Positions 1-8,091 of a stretch of 25,201 nucleotides of DNA are shown in pieces (positions within the stretch are counted from its first letter, which is position 1; every line of letters begins with the position of its first letter). The notes under the pieces were generated by a model. The model made no database searches, was not told where the DNA came from, and worked only from the letters and a program-made list of their open reading frames with translations. Origin of the DNA: Chara braunii (lineage: Eukaryota; Streptophyta; Charophyceae; Charales; Characeae); assembly GCA_003427395.1 (NCBI GenBank), contig BFEA01000048.1, positions 3,395,813 to 3,421,013 on the forward strand. The letters run 5' to 3'. The position numbers and the translations under genes were made by a program.

Positions 1-176
1 ATATATATCGTCACAAACAGAACTGCGCGGTAAACCGTAGGCAGAGAGAGAGAAGAGGACATATCGTCACAAACAGAACTGCCCGGTAAACCGTAGGTAG
101 AGAGAGAGAAGAGGATAACAAACGAAGGGCTGTGACAAACTGTTTCGTCGGAGTTTCACCGACTCATCACGAGGAT
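1..176 (-). repeat. Truncated hammerhead-derived repeat array, left copy
   Basis: Read on the minus strand this is a hammerhead 3' half (core site at 164-170, stem II and GAAAC at 142-163) followed by a pyrimidine tract, CGGTTTACCG and a GTTTGTGACGATAT tail; the tail part recurs at 1-60 and 61-120. The core CUGAUGA has its first C changed to G, and the upstream strand that would complete stems I and III is replaced by TA repeats, so cleavage is not expected. The same unit lies in opposite orientation at 7421-7790. Confidence 0.7.
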
Positions 177-180
177 GTAT

Positions 181-500
181 ATATATTTGACGATATATAT
201 ATATATAATATATGTATATATACACAGTGTGACTATATAGTATATATATATATATATATTTGTATATCCTACCCCTTAAGCAGCATTGGCCGGGGGGGGG
301 AATTCGATGGTCGGCTGCGTGCTGGATTTGGGGTCAAAGTTTTGAGGAGGGTCGGTGGATGAAGCCAATCCAGGGCGGGGGAGTGTGCAAAGGGGCGAGC
401 GTACCAAAATGTTCACAGCGCGCCATTAAACGAGAGAGAGCGCCCACGAGGCCAGGCAGCGGCGGGCGTAGATGTGAGGGAATATCTTAAAGCAGCTGCT
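181..500. repeat. (TA)n tracts and non-coding spacer
   Basis: TA-rich simple sequence to about 260, then a G-run (about 290-300) and GC-richer sequence. No coding homology is seen. The short open frames here have composition driven by the repeats. Confidence 0.6.
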
Positions 501-780
501 GCGAAAAGCGGGTGACCTTTTTTTCTTTTTGCATTTTTGTTCTAGACCTGTCGTTTCCCGCTTTTCGTTTTTGTTTTTCTTTTTGTTTCGTGGTCGACGT
601 GTCGTTCCTCTTTTTTTCTTCTTATTTTTACCGCTTTTTGTTTTTTCTTTTCTTTTTGTTTCCCCGTGGGTGTGTCGTTTCTCGCTTTTTGTTGGTCGGG
701 TGTGTCGTTTTGTCGTTTTGTTTTTTCTTTTTTTTTTGTTTCTCAGTGGGCATGCCATTTCCCGCTTTTCGGTTGCCACA
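500..780. repeat. T-rich degenerate tandem repeat
   Basis: The motif GTCGTTT(C/T)CCGCTTTT, in varying states, recurs near 549, 599, 672, 703 and 752, separated by T-runs. It creates spurious Phe-rich and Lys-rich open frames on the two strands. No gene is supported. Confidence 0.55.
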
Positions 781-989
781 CGGCCCGCACCGCAGGCGCT
801 CAGCTTGTATATATATATATATCCAGAGTGGCCGACGTTCGGGACGGGCCGAACGCCTGAACCCGAACGGCCAAACCGGAACGCCCGAACCTGAATGCGC
901 GAACGTACAGGACCCCTTGGCGATGCACTTGGTCGTTCGGGCCGAATGTGGATCCAAAAAAAAATAAAAATAAAAAATCACAAAAATCC
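781..989. other. Non-coding, CCGAAC/CCTGAAC-rich segment
   Basis: Repeated (C/A)CCGAAC-like motifs at 845-905, with GAACGTAC at 901-908, resemble a segment at 7295-7400 that also carries CGCCCGAACGTAC. It may be a shared repeat family. No coding evidence is seen. Confidence 0.35.
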
Positions 990-1271
990 TAGGCTACCAA
1001 AGTGGCCCGGGTCCACTTGCCCGGCCAAGCCAAAAAAAAAAAAAAAAAAAAAAGTTTTTTAATTTAAAATTTTATTTTAAATTTCGTAAAGAATTTCAAT
1101 GTAACCCTTAGGCAAAATGTTGTTCAGTTTATTGTTCTACATAACATAGTTTTTTGTCGGATTTTTTGGCTCTGCATAACATAGTTTTTTATCGGATTTT
1201 TTGGATTGCACGGGCGGGCCGTCCGGGAAAATAGGGTGAGGCGTTTCCCGGCCGGGTCGACTGGTAGCCTA
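990..1271. mobile_element. Small non-autonomous inverted-repeat element, copy 1
   Basis: It starts TAGGCTACCA and ends TGGTAGCCTA, giving 10-bp terminal inverted repeats. Next to the left end is a near-palindrome, AGTGGCCCGGGTCCACT. The 7880-8091 element shares the termini, the palindrome, an A-run and an internal 'AGGCAAAA..TTG' stretch, so this is a dispersed family. There is no coding capacity. Superfamily is unassigned because the target-site duplication is unclear. Confidence 0.6.
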
Positions 1272-1508
1272 CCAAAATTGTTATATAAACATGAGCTTTG
1301 GAAAAAAATAAAATAAACAACATTTGAAAAATGGAATGAAATTGTTATGCTTCTCCAAAAAAAAAAAAAAAAAAAAAACATTTGCCAGAGCATTACATCC
1401 AAATTCCTTACCAAATTTGAAATAAAAATAAAATATGGAAAATAAATACTAATAAGAAAAAATAAATAAATTAGAGTATTAAAATTAGTGAGTGCGCAAG
1501 TAGATTGT
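1272..1508. other. A/T-rich spacer, nothing recognised
   Basis: A-runs and AT-rich sequence between the small inverted-repeat element and the 3' end of the Penelope-like element. No gene or RNA is recognised. Confidence 0.4.
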
Positions 1509-1702
1509 AGATTGTAGATCGATGCAAATCGTACTATGGACTAGCACTCAGAGCAGCGTCGATGTTCATTCAAAAGATGAACTGTACAAAGACCGAAGTC
1601 AATTCAAAAACGAAACGCGAAACAGTACTTCAAAAATGATGAAAAACATGATGCTCGATATCGAAGTCTGCACTGCGCGACAAAGAGTCGCGTGCTGGCT
1701 AT

Positions 1703-1746
1703 CCCGACGCGTTTCAGCCGGTGCCAGAGACAACCATCCTCAGGGG
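1703..1746 (-). ncRNA. Hammerhead ribozyme, type I, in downstream PLE1 pseudo-LTR
   Basis: Minus strand: core CUGAGGA (1737-1743), helix II with several wobble pairs (1731-1735 with 1716-1720), GAA followed by palindromic stem III ACGCGU (1707-1712), cleavage base C at 1706 (GUC triplet), and helix I of three G-C pairs (1703-1705 with 1744-1746). One extra U (1736) sits between the core A and helix II. Palindromic short stem III is characteristic of PLE hammerheads thought to act as dimers. Helix II is weaker than in the upstream copy. Confidence 0.7.
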
Positions 1747-1793
1747 GGCGTTCTAAATCGAAAAGGCCTGTACTGTCGCTATCTTATCTATTA

Positions 1794-1986
1794 AGTACTT
1801 GGCCCATATATCGGCCGCGGCCCTTAGTGTTAACGCTACGCGAAGTTCGCGCTTCGGGCAACCGGACCTGGAAGGCTGACGCCGCTAGCCTTTCCGAAAA
1901 CCAAAATTGAATTGGCGTTTCAGCGGGAAACGGCGCGCAGGGCACTTCCAGGCTCAGTTGCGATAGCTGGGCCAAGTACTGGTGGT
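1794..1986. mobile_element. MITE inside the downstream pseudo-LTR
   Basis: It is absent from the otherwise matching repeat at 6254-6809, so the empty site is visible in the same window. The ends carry AGTACTTGGCCCA and its reverse complement (1794-1806, 1968-1980), with GGTGGT after the right copy. TTA at 1791-1793 is repeated at 1987-1989, while the empty site has one TTA. A 3-bp TTA duplication with terminal inverted repeats is typical of PIF/Harbinger-type MITEs; that assignment is inference. Confidence 0.7.
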
Positions 1987-2112
1987 TTAATAGTTGCAGA
2001 TCCTACTTCAAATTGCCTCTATCCTACCAAAAAAATATCGACCAGTCCTCCCGTTCCAGTTTCCTGCAAAAGCCCCGGTTCCCGAAACTGATACTCACCC
2101 AATCCTCGCCTA

Positions 2113-2412
2113 CTACCCCGTCCCAAGCGTCACCCTGTGGGCTACCTGTCTCCAATCTGGCGCAATCCTTCGTACGAATTTCAGTAGGGTTCCGACGAAA
2201 ATTTCCTTGGGGTACGAGTGCATTCGAAGTTCACGACTCAGTGATAGCAGGCTTTCCTCCGCTCTTTCTGCGGAGGATGCGCATTCTTTGATTTTGTAGA
2301 GCATTCCGTTGATCAAGGTTCTTTTCTATTTCACTGAAGTGAAGGACCCGAAATCCTGGAATCTCCTATACTGCAGTCCCCCATTTGTGTTGTCCCAAAT
2401 TTCAGCAAAGTT
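2113..2412 (-). pseudogene. PLE1 reverse transcriptase C-terminal (thumb) remnant
   Basis: The minus-strand frame ending at 2113 contains LINGMLYKIKECASSAE and RELRMHSYP..IFVGTLLKFV. It follows RT motif E after a frameshift near 2370 and stops near 2407 and 2330. Similar thumb-coding sequence occurs at 6716-6820 and again at 6831-6936 in the upstream pseudo-LTR, as expected when a pseudo-LTR overlaps the end of the ORF. The protein end is uncertain. The function would be positioning template and primer during target-primed reverse transcription. Confidence 0.65.
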
Positions 2413-2776
2413 TTTTTGCACGGTACCAACACTCCACTTTCTTTCCTTCAATCCGGACTGTGCACCCCAAGAATCCCCACTCATTCTTCCCGTCATCTGT
2501 TATCGTCAGTGTCAGATTGGGGTCATATGCCCGTTCGAACAGCTCAACAATCTCCTTGGCCTTACCCTTCTTCTCCTTGCTCCATCCCATCCAAACAAAC
2601 AAAGACACGTCGTCCACTAATCTAATCCCTCTAATTAACCTTGCATCCTTCCCCAAACTCTTCAGAAACTTCTGCTCGGAGAAGGCACAGAGAATACAGG
2701 TTATCGGCGGGCTACTGGACTTACCCATCGGTATTCCTTCCTTTTGTTTTATCAGCCTATCCAATGCCCAGCCCAC
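2402..2776 (-). pseudogene. PLE1 reverse transcriptase, palm motifs B to E
   Basis: The minus-strand frame carries motif B (KEGIPMGKSSSPP), motif C as RLVDDVSLFV with the catalytic Asp pair (first position L where many RTs have Y or A), a D-like region (YDPNLTLTITDDG) and motif E (GFLGCTVRIEGKKVECWYR). This is the catalytic half of a Penelope-like RT and would synthesise cDNA at the target site. It is offset by a frameshift from the preceding fingers and palm frame (2752-3450) and ends at a TGA after AKKLC. The catalytic residues themselves look preserved. Confidence 0.85.
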
Positions 2777-3468
2777 AAGTAGGTGTTATCGAGGTCGAAC
2801 TCTACCATCTTTTTGATCAGTTCGAAGTCAACCTTCATCCACCCTTGCTCACCCTTCTTACATCCAAACGAAGCCCCTTTTCCCTTTGACTTTACCATTA
2901 CAAATTTCCTCCCGTTCTTCGCATACGAATTCAGGATCCAGTCGACTGCCTCCTTTACTGATTCATGAGGCAGCTTACTAAACATCTCTTTGATGTCGTA
3001 AGCTGCCCCTCTCAGCTCCCCTCGTTTCTTCCTGCTTGCCCACTTACTCACATCTTCCAATCTCTCCTTCAGTTGGTTCGTTGATTTCAGGTTGAAGTTG
3101 TCGTTCCTTGGTAACGAAAAGAGGAGAAAGTTCAGAGCCTTGGCCACTCTGTGGTTCGCCATCTTCGCCGGTTTTGAAAAGGATGGGGAGATCGGTCTGA
3201 ATTTCTCAGGGTCTTTGTGTTTTGGCAGCACGTAGGCCTTCCCCCATGCGCCCTTGTTGTCCCACCTTCCAATTGCCTTCAGACCCTTCTCATCGTACTC
3301 TTTCTTCGCTCGTACCATCACCTCTTCCTCTTTTCTCCATACTGCCTCAAAGGCCTCATTACCCCAGAATGTGGTTTTCATACCCTCACTGTATTTAACA
3401 GGACACATAACCAGTGTTTCAGCAGGGTTCTTGTCAAGCGGACAAAACACAAGCCCATCCCATTTTGT
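2752..3468 (-). pseudogene. PLE1 reverse transcriptase, fingers and palm motif A
   Basis: The frame is continuous with 3469-4374 apart from one TGA (3469-3471). It holds the PLE-conserved start of the RT (KWDGLVFCPLDKNP), FRPISPSFSKPAKMANHRVAKAL (here given with 4 residues over two motifs: FRPISPSFSKP and HRVAKAL) and motif A, AAYDIKEMFSKLPHE, whose Asp is the first catalytic metal ligand. GKGASFGCKKGEQGW precedes motif B. The frame ends at TGA 2752-2754, where a one-base shift moves the coding into the 2402-2776 frame. Similar sequence recurs at 20030-20680, confirming a family. Confidence 0.8.
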
Positions 3469-4374
3469 TCAGACTTCTTCAATTTTATTGATCACTCCAT
3501 CCATTTCAACTCTTTTCTTCCGTATACATCCTCTCGCTTGATCTATAGTCCAAGTCATGTCCAACCCATTCTTAATCATTTCGTTGTTCAACTCTTTGCA
3601 TAGCCTAACATCTTCCCTCTTCGTATCCGCTCCCCGAACCACATTCTTTGCATTCCACAGTCTTTCATCCACATCATCTCTGCTACTTAGGCGAAAAGAC
3701 ACGTGTTCCCCCTGTCGGGGGAGATCGAGATCTGCACGTCCGCAGACCGTCACCATCTGGCGACCAATGCGCCTATGGTTATGGAGACGACATCCGACTG
3801 TTTGTTTTTTTCTCCAAACCAGTCGGAGCTTCTGACAGCATATCTTCGCTTCAGTAGGGGATTGACAACGGGATTCAATCTTCCCCATCATTATTCTCCT
3901 AATACCTTTCTGCGATATTCTCTCGTCGTACTTAACTCCTACTACCAATCTTCGTCTCAAACTCACTCCGAACTTACACTTTATTACTCCGTCCACTATT
4001 CCTTTCAATGTCTTCCTCGTCTCTTTCCTTGAGAAACCTTTGATGTTACTGTAGATGGAAGCCAACTGTTCCATAGAAAGCGGCCACAACTTTTTTTTTG
4101 ACCATGGACATTTCAGTAACTGATGCAACAGATGCCTCGTTGCTGGATCTCCTGGGTGTCTCTTTTTAATCCTTGAGCAGATGAACGTTCCTCCTTGCTC
4201 AAAGCACACCTTGCTGTTCTTCAGCTTCTTCGTTGCACCTTGGTAGAGCACATCCGATTCCCTGAATCTCCTTTTAACTACACTCCAATCCTCCGCCCAT
4301 ATCCTCCCTCCACTTGACTTAATCGTTCTCTCTTTCTTCCCCTTTAGAGTTTCCCATTCTTTCCCATGAAACAT
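3469..4374 (-). pseudogene. PLE1 linker and N-terminal RT region
   Basis: A 301-codon minus-strand frame between the nuclease and the RT core. Cys/His-containing segments (KVCFEQGGTFICSRIKKRH, then HLLHQLLKCPW) could bind zinc, but I cannot assign a family. Its C-terminal part (WTIDQARGCIRKK) leads into the RT fingers after a single TGA. The start overlaps the end of the GIY-YIG frame (4344-4374) in another frame, which implies a frameshift, not a separate gene. Most likely this is the RT1 and linker portion of one polyprotein. Confidence 0.6.
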
Positions 4375-4970
4375 ATCACGTCCTCCTCGTTGAAGTACCT
4401 TGTCCTCGGCTTCTTCCTCTCCCTCCTCCCTTTTCGTCTCCTCTTCCTCCTGTTCCGGTCATCCTTCCATCCATTCACGTTTAGAGTCGGACACCATCTT
4501 CTAATCAACCTCTTTTCTAGCTCATTCAGGTGTTCCTTCTCGTAAAGAGCCACTGGAATAGCCACATAGGATTGCCATCCCCATTTTCTCAACCATGCAT
4601 AGAGCTTGTTCTTCTTCGTAGGGTTGTTGGATTCAGTTCTACCCACATGCTCGGCCCATCGATCGCTTAGCAGTCTTTCAGTCTTCGCCACATATCCCAG
4701 CTTGCACCACGGGTCAATCAGTACATAGACACAGGAGCTAGGGTTATCCCAGACTTCTCTATGGTTTTCGTAAATATCCCAGCAACACTCGACATACTTC
4801 CTTCCCCACTCTATCTCGTTTTCAAGAATCAATAGGAACAAGGCATTTCTAACTATCCTCTCAACCAGCGGCTTCAGGTTTCTCCCATGTCTACTAAACT
4901 TACACCACTTACGACATTCCAGGAACTCAATCAACGTGGACCACCCCTCCGATTCACCCTTTTTCCTCAC
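4344..4970 (-). pseudogene. PLE1 GIY-YIG endonuclease domain
   Basis: Residues about 78-170 match a GIY-YIG fold: VYVLIDPW (GIY position), LGYVAKTER (YIG position, with Ala where YVGKT is usual), RLLSDRWAEHV (conserved Arg and His on the helix), KLYAWLRKWGW, and HLNELEKRLIRRWCPTLN (conserved Glu and Asn). It would nick the target DNA to prime reverse transcription. Its place upstream of the RT defines the permuted class. A long Arg/Lys-rich tail follows (positions about 175-195). The GIY to VYV and G to A changes may reduce activity or be family variation. Confidence 0.8.
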
Positions 4971-4994
4971 CTTCGGGGTCTTATTGCTCCCCCC

Positions 4995-5573
4995 TTATCT
5001 GTTTTCCTCGTTAGTTTTTTCGGATGTCAAACATGATGAGTTCTTGCCCCGAAAGCAGTAGCTGACTCTCAGCTCTGAGAGTATGTTGATGGCGTCGTTG
5101 ACTCCGTAAAAAGGCACTCCTGCTTCTTTGCACATAAGCTTCAGGGTCTCCGGATAGAAGGCCCCGATTGCTTTCCTCACCGCTTTGCGGTACGCCGACT
5201 CTGAAGCGAACTTATCACCCATGGGAACGCCATCCCACGGATCCTCTCCTCTCGCCAGCCGATTAGCTTGGGCTTCGGCTTTCGTTGGTCGGCCCCTCCC
5301 TTTTTTTTTCTGACTGGCAGGAGTCACTGCTTCATCCTTTCTTCCCACCTTCTGTGGGGTCTCTACAGGTGGGCTATTCATCGCAACACCTGTTGAGTCC
5401 CTCCTTTTTCTTTTGTCATTCAGCGGCGTATGTTCTTCTGCTTCCGCCTCCTCCTCCGACTCTGAGGCCGTCGGTTCCGGTGTCTTCTTTTGTTTTCCGA
5501 TTGCAATACCTTCTACCTGTTTCGCAATCTTCGAGAGGTTATCTTCGTATTCTTCGCGCTGTTCTGCCAGCAT
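4995..5573 (-). pseudogene. PLE1 basic, AT-hook-like and SAP-like region
   Basis: 192 codons. Residues 1-60 are Glu/Lys-rich (coiled-coil-like, then an acidic run SESEEEAEAEE). KKKGRGRPTKAEAQ resembles an AT-hook, and LKLMCKEAGVPFYGVNDAINILSEL resembles a SAP helix-turn-helix (given here as LKLMCKEAGVPFYG then INILSEL). Both suggest DNA binding near the nuclease, which is inference. It starts at ATG 5573 just after a TAG in the same frame and sits one frameshift away from the upstream zinc-knuckle ORF, so it may be the middle of one long polyprotein, not an independent ORF. Confidence 0.5.
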
Positions 5574-5584
5574 TTTCTAAACTC

Positions 5585-6166
5585 TCATGCTCGTCTCTGC
5601 TCCTTTTCTTCCTTTGTCCGTTTCCTCTCTATTTCCACCCTTAATGCTTCTTCCCTTGCCGCTCTTTCTTCGCTTTCTCTTTTCTTTCTTTCATCATCCT
5701 CTCGCTTCGCGTCCTCGGCTTCCTTCTGCTGTTCGAGCAACTGTTTAGCCATCCTCCCGATTGAGCTCAGAGACTCCTCCAGTTCTCCGCTCAAGTTCAC
5801 CGTTCCACTGCCCGATCTACCCTGCAATCTTGGGCATTGACTTTTGTAATGTCAGGCTTCGTTGCATTCATAGCACCGGACTAGTCTTCCTCCGCCTTCA
5901 TCGTAGTTCGTCCTTGTGTAGTTCTCGGCCGAGTATCCTCGCCTTTCATCATACCTTCTTCCCCTTCTTTCGTCCCGTCCTCTCTTGCGCCGTTCGTCGC
6001 CTCCGCTTTCCCAGCCTCCGCTATCATAACCGTGGTGCCTCTCTCTTCTTCCCCACGTTTTACTCCTTCGACTTCCCATCTTGGGAAGGTGCCTCGAAAA
6101 CTTGATAGTGTCGAGGTACGTCCTTCGTTCCCTATCGTGGTTCGCCACCCCAGTCGCACTTAGCAA
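5585..6166 (-). pseudogene. PLE1 N-terminal ORF: Arg/Gly-rich segment, zinc knuckle, coiled coil
   Basis: One frame interrupted by a single TGA (5846-5848). Before it lies an Arg/Gly/Asp-rich segment (ERRGRRYDERRGY, DEGGG). The TGA falls inside a CX2CX4HX4C zinc knuckle encoded at 5834-5875 (CYEC, then NEA-stop, then HYKSQC). All four metal ligands survive, so the stop is probably a recent mutation or is read through. After it is a Glu/Lys/Arg-rich coiled-coil-like stretch. The likely role is nucleic-acid binding, as in retroelement gag-like proteins. The true start could be ATG 6166 or a Met near 6077. Confidence 0.6.
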
Positions 6167-6253
6167 AGCTTCGCTCCTTCAGCTGTGTGGTCTCCTCGCC
6201 GCCACCAAACTCCAAGTAAAGTCCCTTGGTTGGTTGCAACGCTCGATACAAGC

Positions 6254-6809
6254 AGATTGTAGATCGATGCAAATCGTAATATGGACTAGCACTCAGAGCA
6301 GCGTTTATGTTCACAGAAAAGATGAACTGTACAAAGACCGAAGTCAATTCAAAAACGAAATGCGAAACAGTACTTCGAAAATGACGAAAAACATGATGCT
6401 CGATATCGAAGTCTGCACTGCGCGACAAAGAGTCGTGTGCTGGCTATCCCCGACGCGTTTCGGCTGGTCCCAGAGCCAGCCATCCTCAGGGGGGCGTTCC
6501 GAATCGAAAAGGCCTGTACTGTCGTTATCCTATCTATTAATAGTTGCATATCCTACTTCAAATTGCCTCTGTCCTACCAAAAAAAATATCGACCAGTCCT
6601 CCCGTTCCAGTTTCCTGCGAAAGCCCCGGTTCCCGAAATTGATACTCACCCAATCCCAGCCTACTACCCTGTCCCAAGCATCACCCTGTGGGCTACCTGT
6701 CTCCAATCTGGCGCTATCCTTCGTACGAATTTCAGCAGGGTTCCGACGAACATTTTCTTGGGGTACGACTGCATTCGAAGTTCACGGCTCAGTGATAGCA
6801 GGTTTTCCT
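6254..6809 (-). repeat. PLE1 upstream (5') pseudo-LTR
   Basis: Matches 1509-2256 over its whole length, without the MITE. On the minus strand it lies upstream of the coding region and contains a partial copy of the thumb-coding sequence followed by the hammerhead. The head-to-tail order of repeat, body, repeat is the PLE tandem arrangement. Confidence 0.8.
6448..6493 (-). ncRNA. Hammerhead ribozyme, type I, in upstream PLE1 pseudo-LTR
   Basis: Minus strand: CUGAGGA core (6483-6489), one bulged U (6482), helix II of six Watson-Crick pairs (GGCUGG 6476-6481 with CCAGCC 6462-6467) and an 8-nt loop, GAA, palindromic stem III ACGCGU (6453-6458), cleavage C at 6452 after GU, and helix I of four G-C pairs (6448-6451 with 6490-6493). 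The orientation equals that of the PLE transcript. The extra U before helix II is shared with the other copy, so it is a family feature. Confidence 0.75.
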
Positions 6810-6936
6810 TGGAGTGCGCAAGCTGACACTATCCTTCGTACGAATTTCAGCAGGGTTCCGACGAACATTTTCTTGGGGTACAACTGCATTCGAAGTTCAC
6901 GACTCAGTGATAGTAGGCTTTCCTTGGAGTGCGTAA
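6716..6936 (-). repeat. 115-bp tandem duplication of thumb-coding sequence
   Basis: ATCCTTCGTACGAATTTCAG begins at 6716 and again at 6831, and both units end near TTCCTTGGAGTGCG(C/T)AAG. A third copy of the start is in the downstream pseudo-LTR (about 2164). The extra unit at the outer edge of the upstream repeat looks like a further partial PLE copy or slippage. Confidence 0.7.
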
Positions 6937-6940
6937 GCCT

Positions 6941-7290
6941 GTTTTCGACACCGCCATCTTTGGCGATTTTTAATTTTTTTTTTGGCACAGCCAAATGCCC
7001 TGAAAAGTTATATATGTGTACTTCAGATACTAAAAAACTCATGAAAAAAAGTTTCAAAAATAATATTTTTTTTTAGGCCCTGAAATAAAGTGAAAACAAA
7101 ATGTGAGAAGTGAAGGAAAAAAAAATATGAATGGGAGAGCACGTTTTGACACCTCCATCTTTGGAGTTTTTTTTTTTGTTTGGCTGAGCAAAATGACTGC
7201 AAAATTTATAGGCATGTACCTAACACTATAGAGAACGCACAAAAAACAATTCAGGAAAAAAAGTTATTTTTAGGTGACAAAATAATTTTT
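6941..7290. repeat. Two diverged tandem copies of a ~202-bp unit
   Basis: GTTTTCGACACCGCCATCTTTGG (beginning 6941) and GTTTTGACACCTCCATCTTTGG (beginning 7143) start units that both continue through a T-run, a GG(C/T).GA..AAATG segment, a GTACYT stretch and end near TATTTTTAGG; the motifs are given shortened. Non-coding; the repeat family is unknown. Confidence 0.6.
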
Positions 7291-7294
7291 GGCG

Positions 7295-7400
7295 GGGGCC
7301 AAACCCCTTCAGGTTCGGACCCCGAATGGGACCCCAAACGCCCGAACGTACGGAGGTCCGCCCGGGGGCCTCCGTACGTATGGGCTGGTAACCTTGTATA
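7295..7400. repeat. GC-rich segment with an 11-bp perfect inverted repeat
   Basis: ACGTACGGAGG (7346-7356) and its exact reverse complement (7369-7379) enclose a 12-nt GC-rich loop. It lies just upstream of the truncated hammerhead at 7425. It shares CGCCCGAACGTAC-type motifs with 845-910. Confidence 0.5.
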
Positions 7401-7420
7401 TATATATATATTATATATAG

Positions 7421-7790
7421 CCTCCTGATGAGTCGGTGAAACTCCGACGAAACAGTTTGTCACAGTCCCTCGTTTGTTGTCCTCTTCTCTCTCTCTGCCT
7501 ACGGTTTACCGGGCAGTTCTGTTTGTGACGATATATTATATATATATATATAACGAAACAGTTTGTCACAGCCCCTCGTTTGTTGTCCTCTTCTCCCTCT
7601 CTGCCTACGGTTTACCGGGCAGTTCTATTTGACGATATATATAGTCAGTGAAACTCCGACGAAACAGTTTGTCACAGCCCCTCGTTTGTTGTCCTCTTCT
7701 CTCTCTCTGCCTATGGTTTACCAGACAGTTCTGTTTGTGACTATATATATATATACCGGGCAGTTCTGTTTGTGACGATATATATATATA
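7421..7790 (+). repeat. Truncated hammerhead-derived repeat array, right copy
   Basis: Unit 1 (7421-7536): CUGAUGA at 7425-7431, perfect helix II (GUCGG 7432-7436, CCGAC 7444-7448), GAAAC, then a pyrimidine tract and GTTTGTGACGATAT tail. Unit 2 (from 7552) begins at GAAAC, unit 3 (from 7644) begins within stem II, and a last tail begins at 7756; all are separated by (TA)n. Each lacks the upstream strand for helix I and III, which TA repeats replace. Inverted relative to 1-176. Confidence 0.7.
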
Positions 7791-7879
7791 TATATATATT
7801 TCTCTTCACCTTTTGCTTATTACTTTCTTTATTTATTTTGATTCTTTATTTTTGTTTATTTTTAAATGTCACTATTATC

Positions 7880-8091
7880 TAGGCTACTAAAGTGGCCCGG
7901 GACCACTTGCTTGGGACAAAAAAAAAAGTTTGGTAAAAAATTTTGATGTGACCTTGAGGCAAAAGTTGTGGAGTTTATTTTTTTGCACACCTTTTTTTTT
8001 TTTTTTTTTTTTTTGGGGATCGTCTATGGTCCTTGCACGACGGTGCAGCCCGGGCAAACAAGGTGATCCGAGCGGTCTGGCTGGTAGCCTA
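7880..8091. mobile_element. Small non-autonomous inverted-repeat element, copy 2
   Basis: Begins TAGGCTACTAAAGTGG and ends CTGGTAGCCTA. It carries the palindrome AAGTGGCCCGGGACCACTT (one mismatch) near its left end. Homologous to 990-1271. No coding capacity. Confidence 0.6.

Larger units (their letters stand above)
1509..2256 (-). repeat. PLE1 downstream (3') pseudo-LTR
   Basis: Direct repeat of 6254-6809 with scattered substitutions. It is about 554 bp once a 193-bp MITE plus its 3-bp duplicated target are discounted. In the element's orientation it starts within the coding sequence for the RT thumb and ends in non-coding sequence carrying a hammerhead ribozyme. This matches the usual PLE layout, where the repeat overlaps the C-terminal coding region. 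Confidence 0.8.
1509..6936 (-). mobile_element. Penelope-like retroelement PLE1, N-terminal GIY-YIG type
   Basis: Read on the minus strand: direct repeat (pseudo-LTR) 6254-6809, zinc-knuckle ORF, basic and SAP-like region, GIY-YIG nuclease, RT fingers, palm and thumb, then a second direct repeat 1509-2256. Penelope-like elements are known for such pseudo-LTRs and for hammerhead ribozymes inside them; both are present. The nuclease lies upstream of the RT, the permuted order described for Chlamys and naiad PLEs, not the C-terminal position of classical Penelope. The coding region is broken by an in-frame stop at 5846-5848, a stop at 3469-3471, and frameshifts near 5575, 4360, 2765 and 2370, so it is a non-autonomous relic. 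The outer limits are set by where the repeats stop matching and are uncertain by tens of bases. Confidence 0.85.

Noticed and set aside
426-779. Long Lys/Arg-rich minus frame and Phe-rich plus frames
   Set aside because: Composition follows the T-rich degenerate repeat; no domain is visible.
6081-7076. 331-codon plus-strand frame across the upstream pseudo-LTR
   Set aside because: It is antisense to the PLE, repeats the pseudo-LTR twice and includes A/T-run ends; an antisense shadow.
165-7460. CRISPR-like or bacterial features
   Set aside because: Repeats are simple sequence, retroelement or ribozyme derived; there is no spacer-repeat periodicity and the context is eukaryotic.
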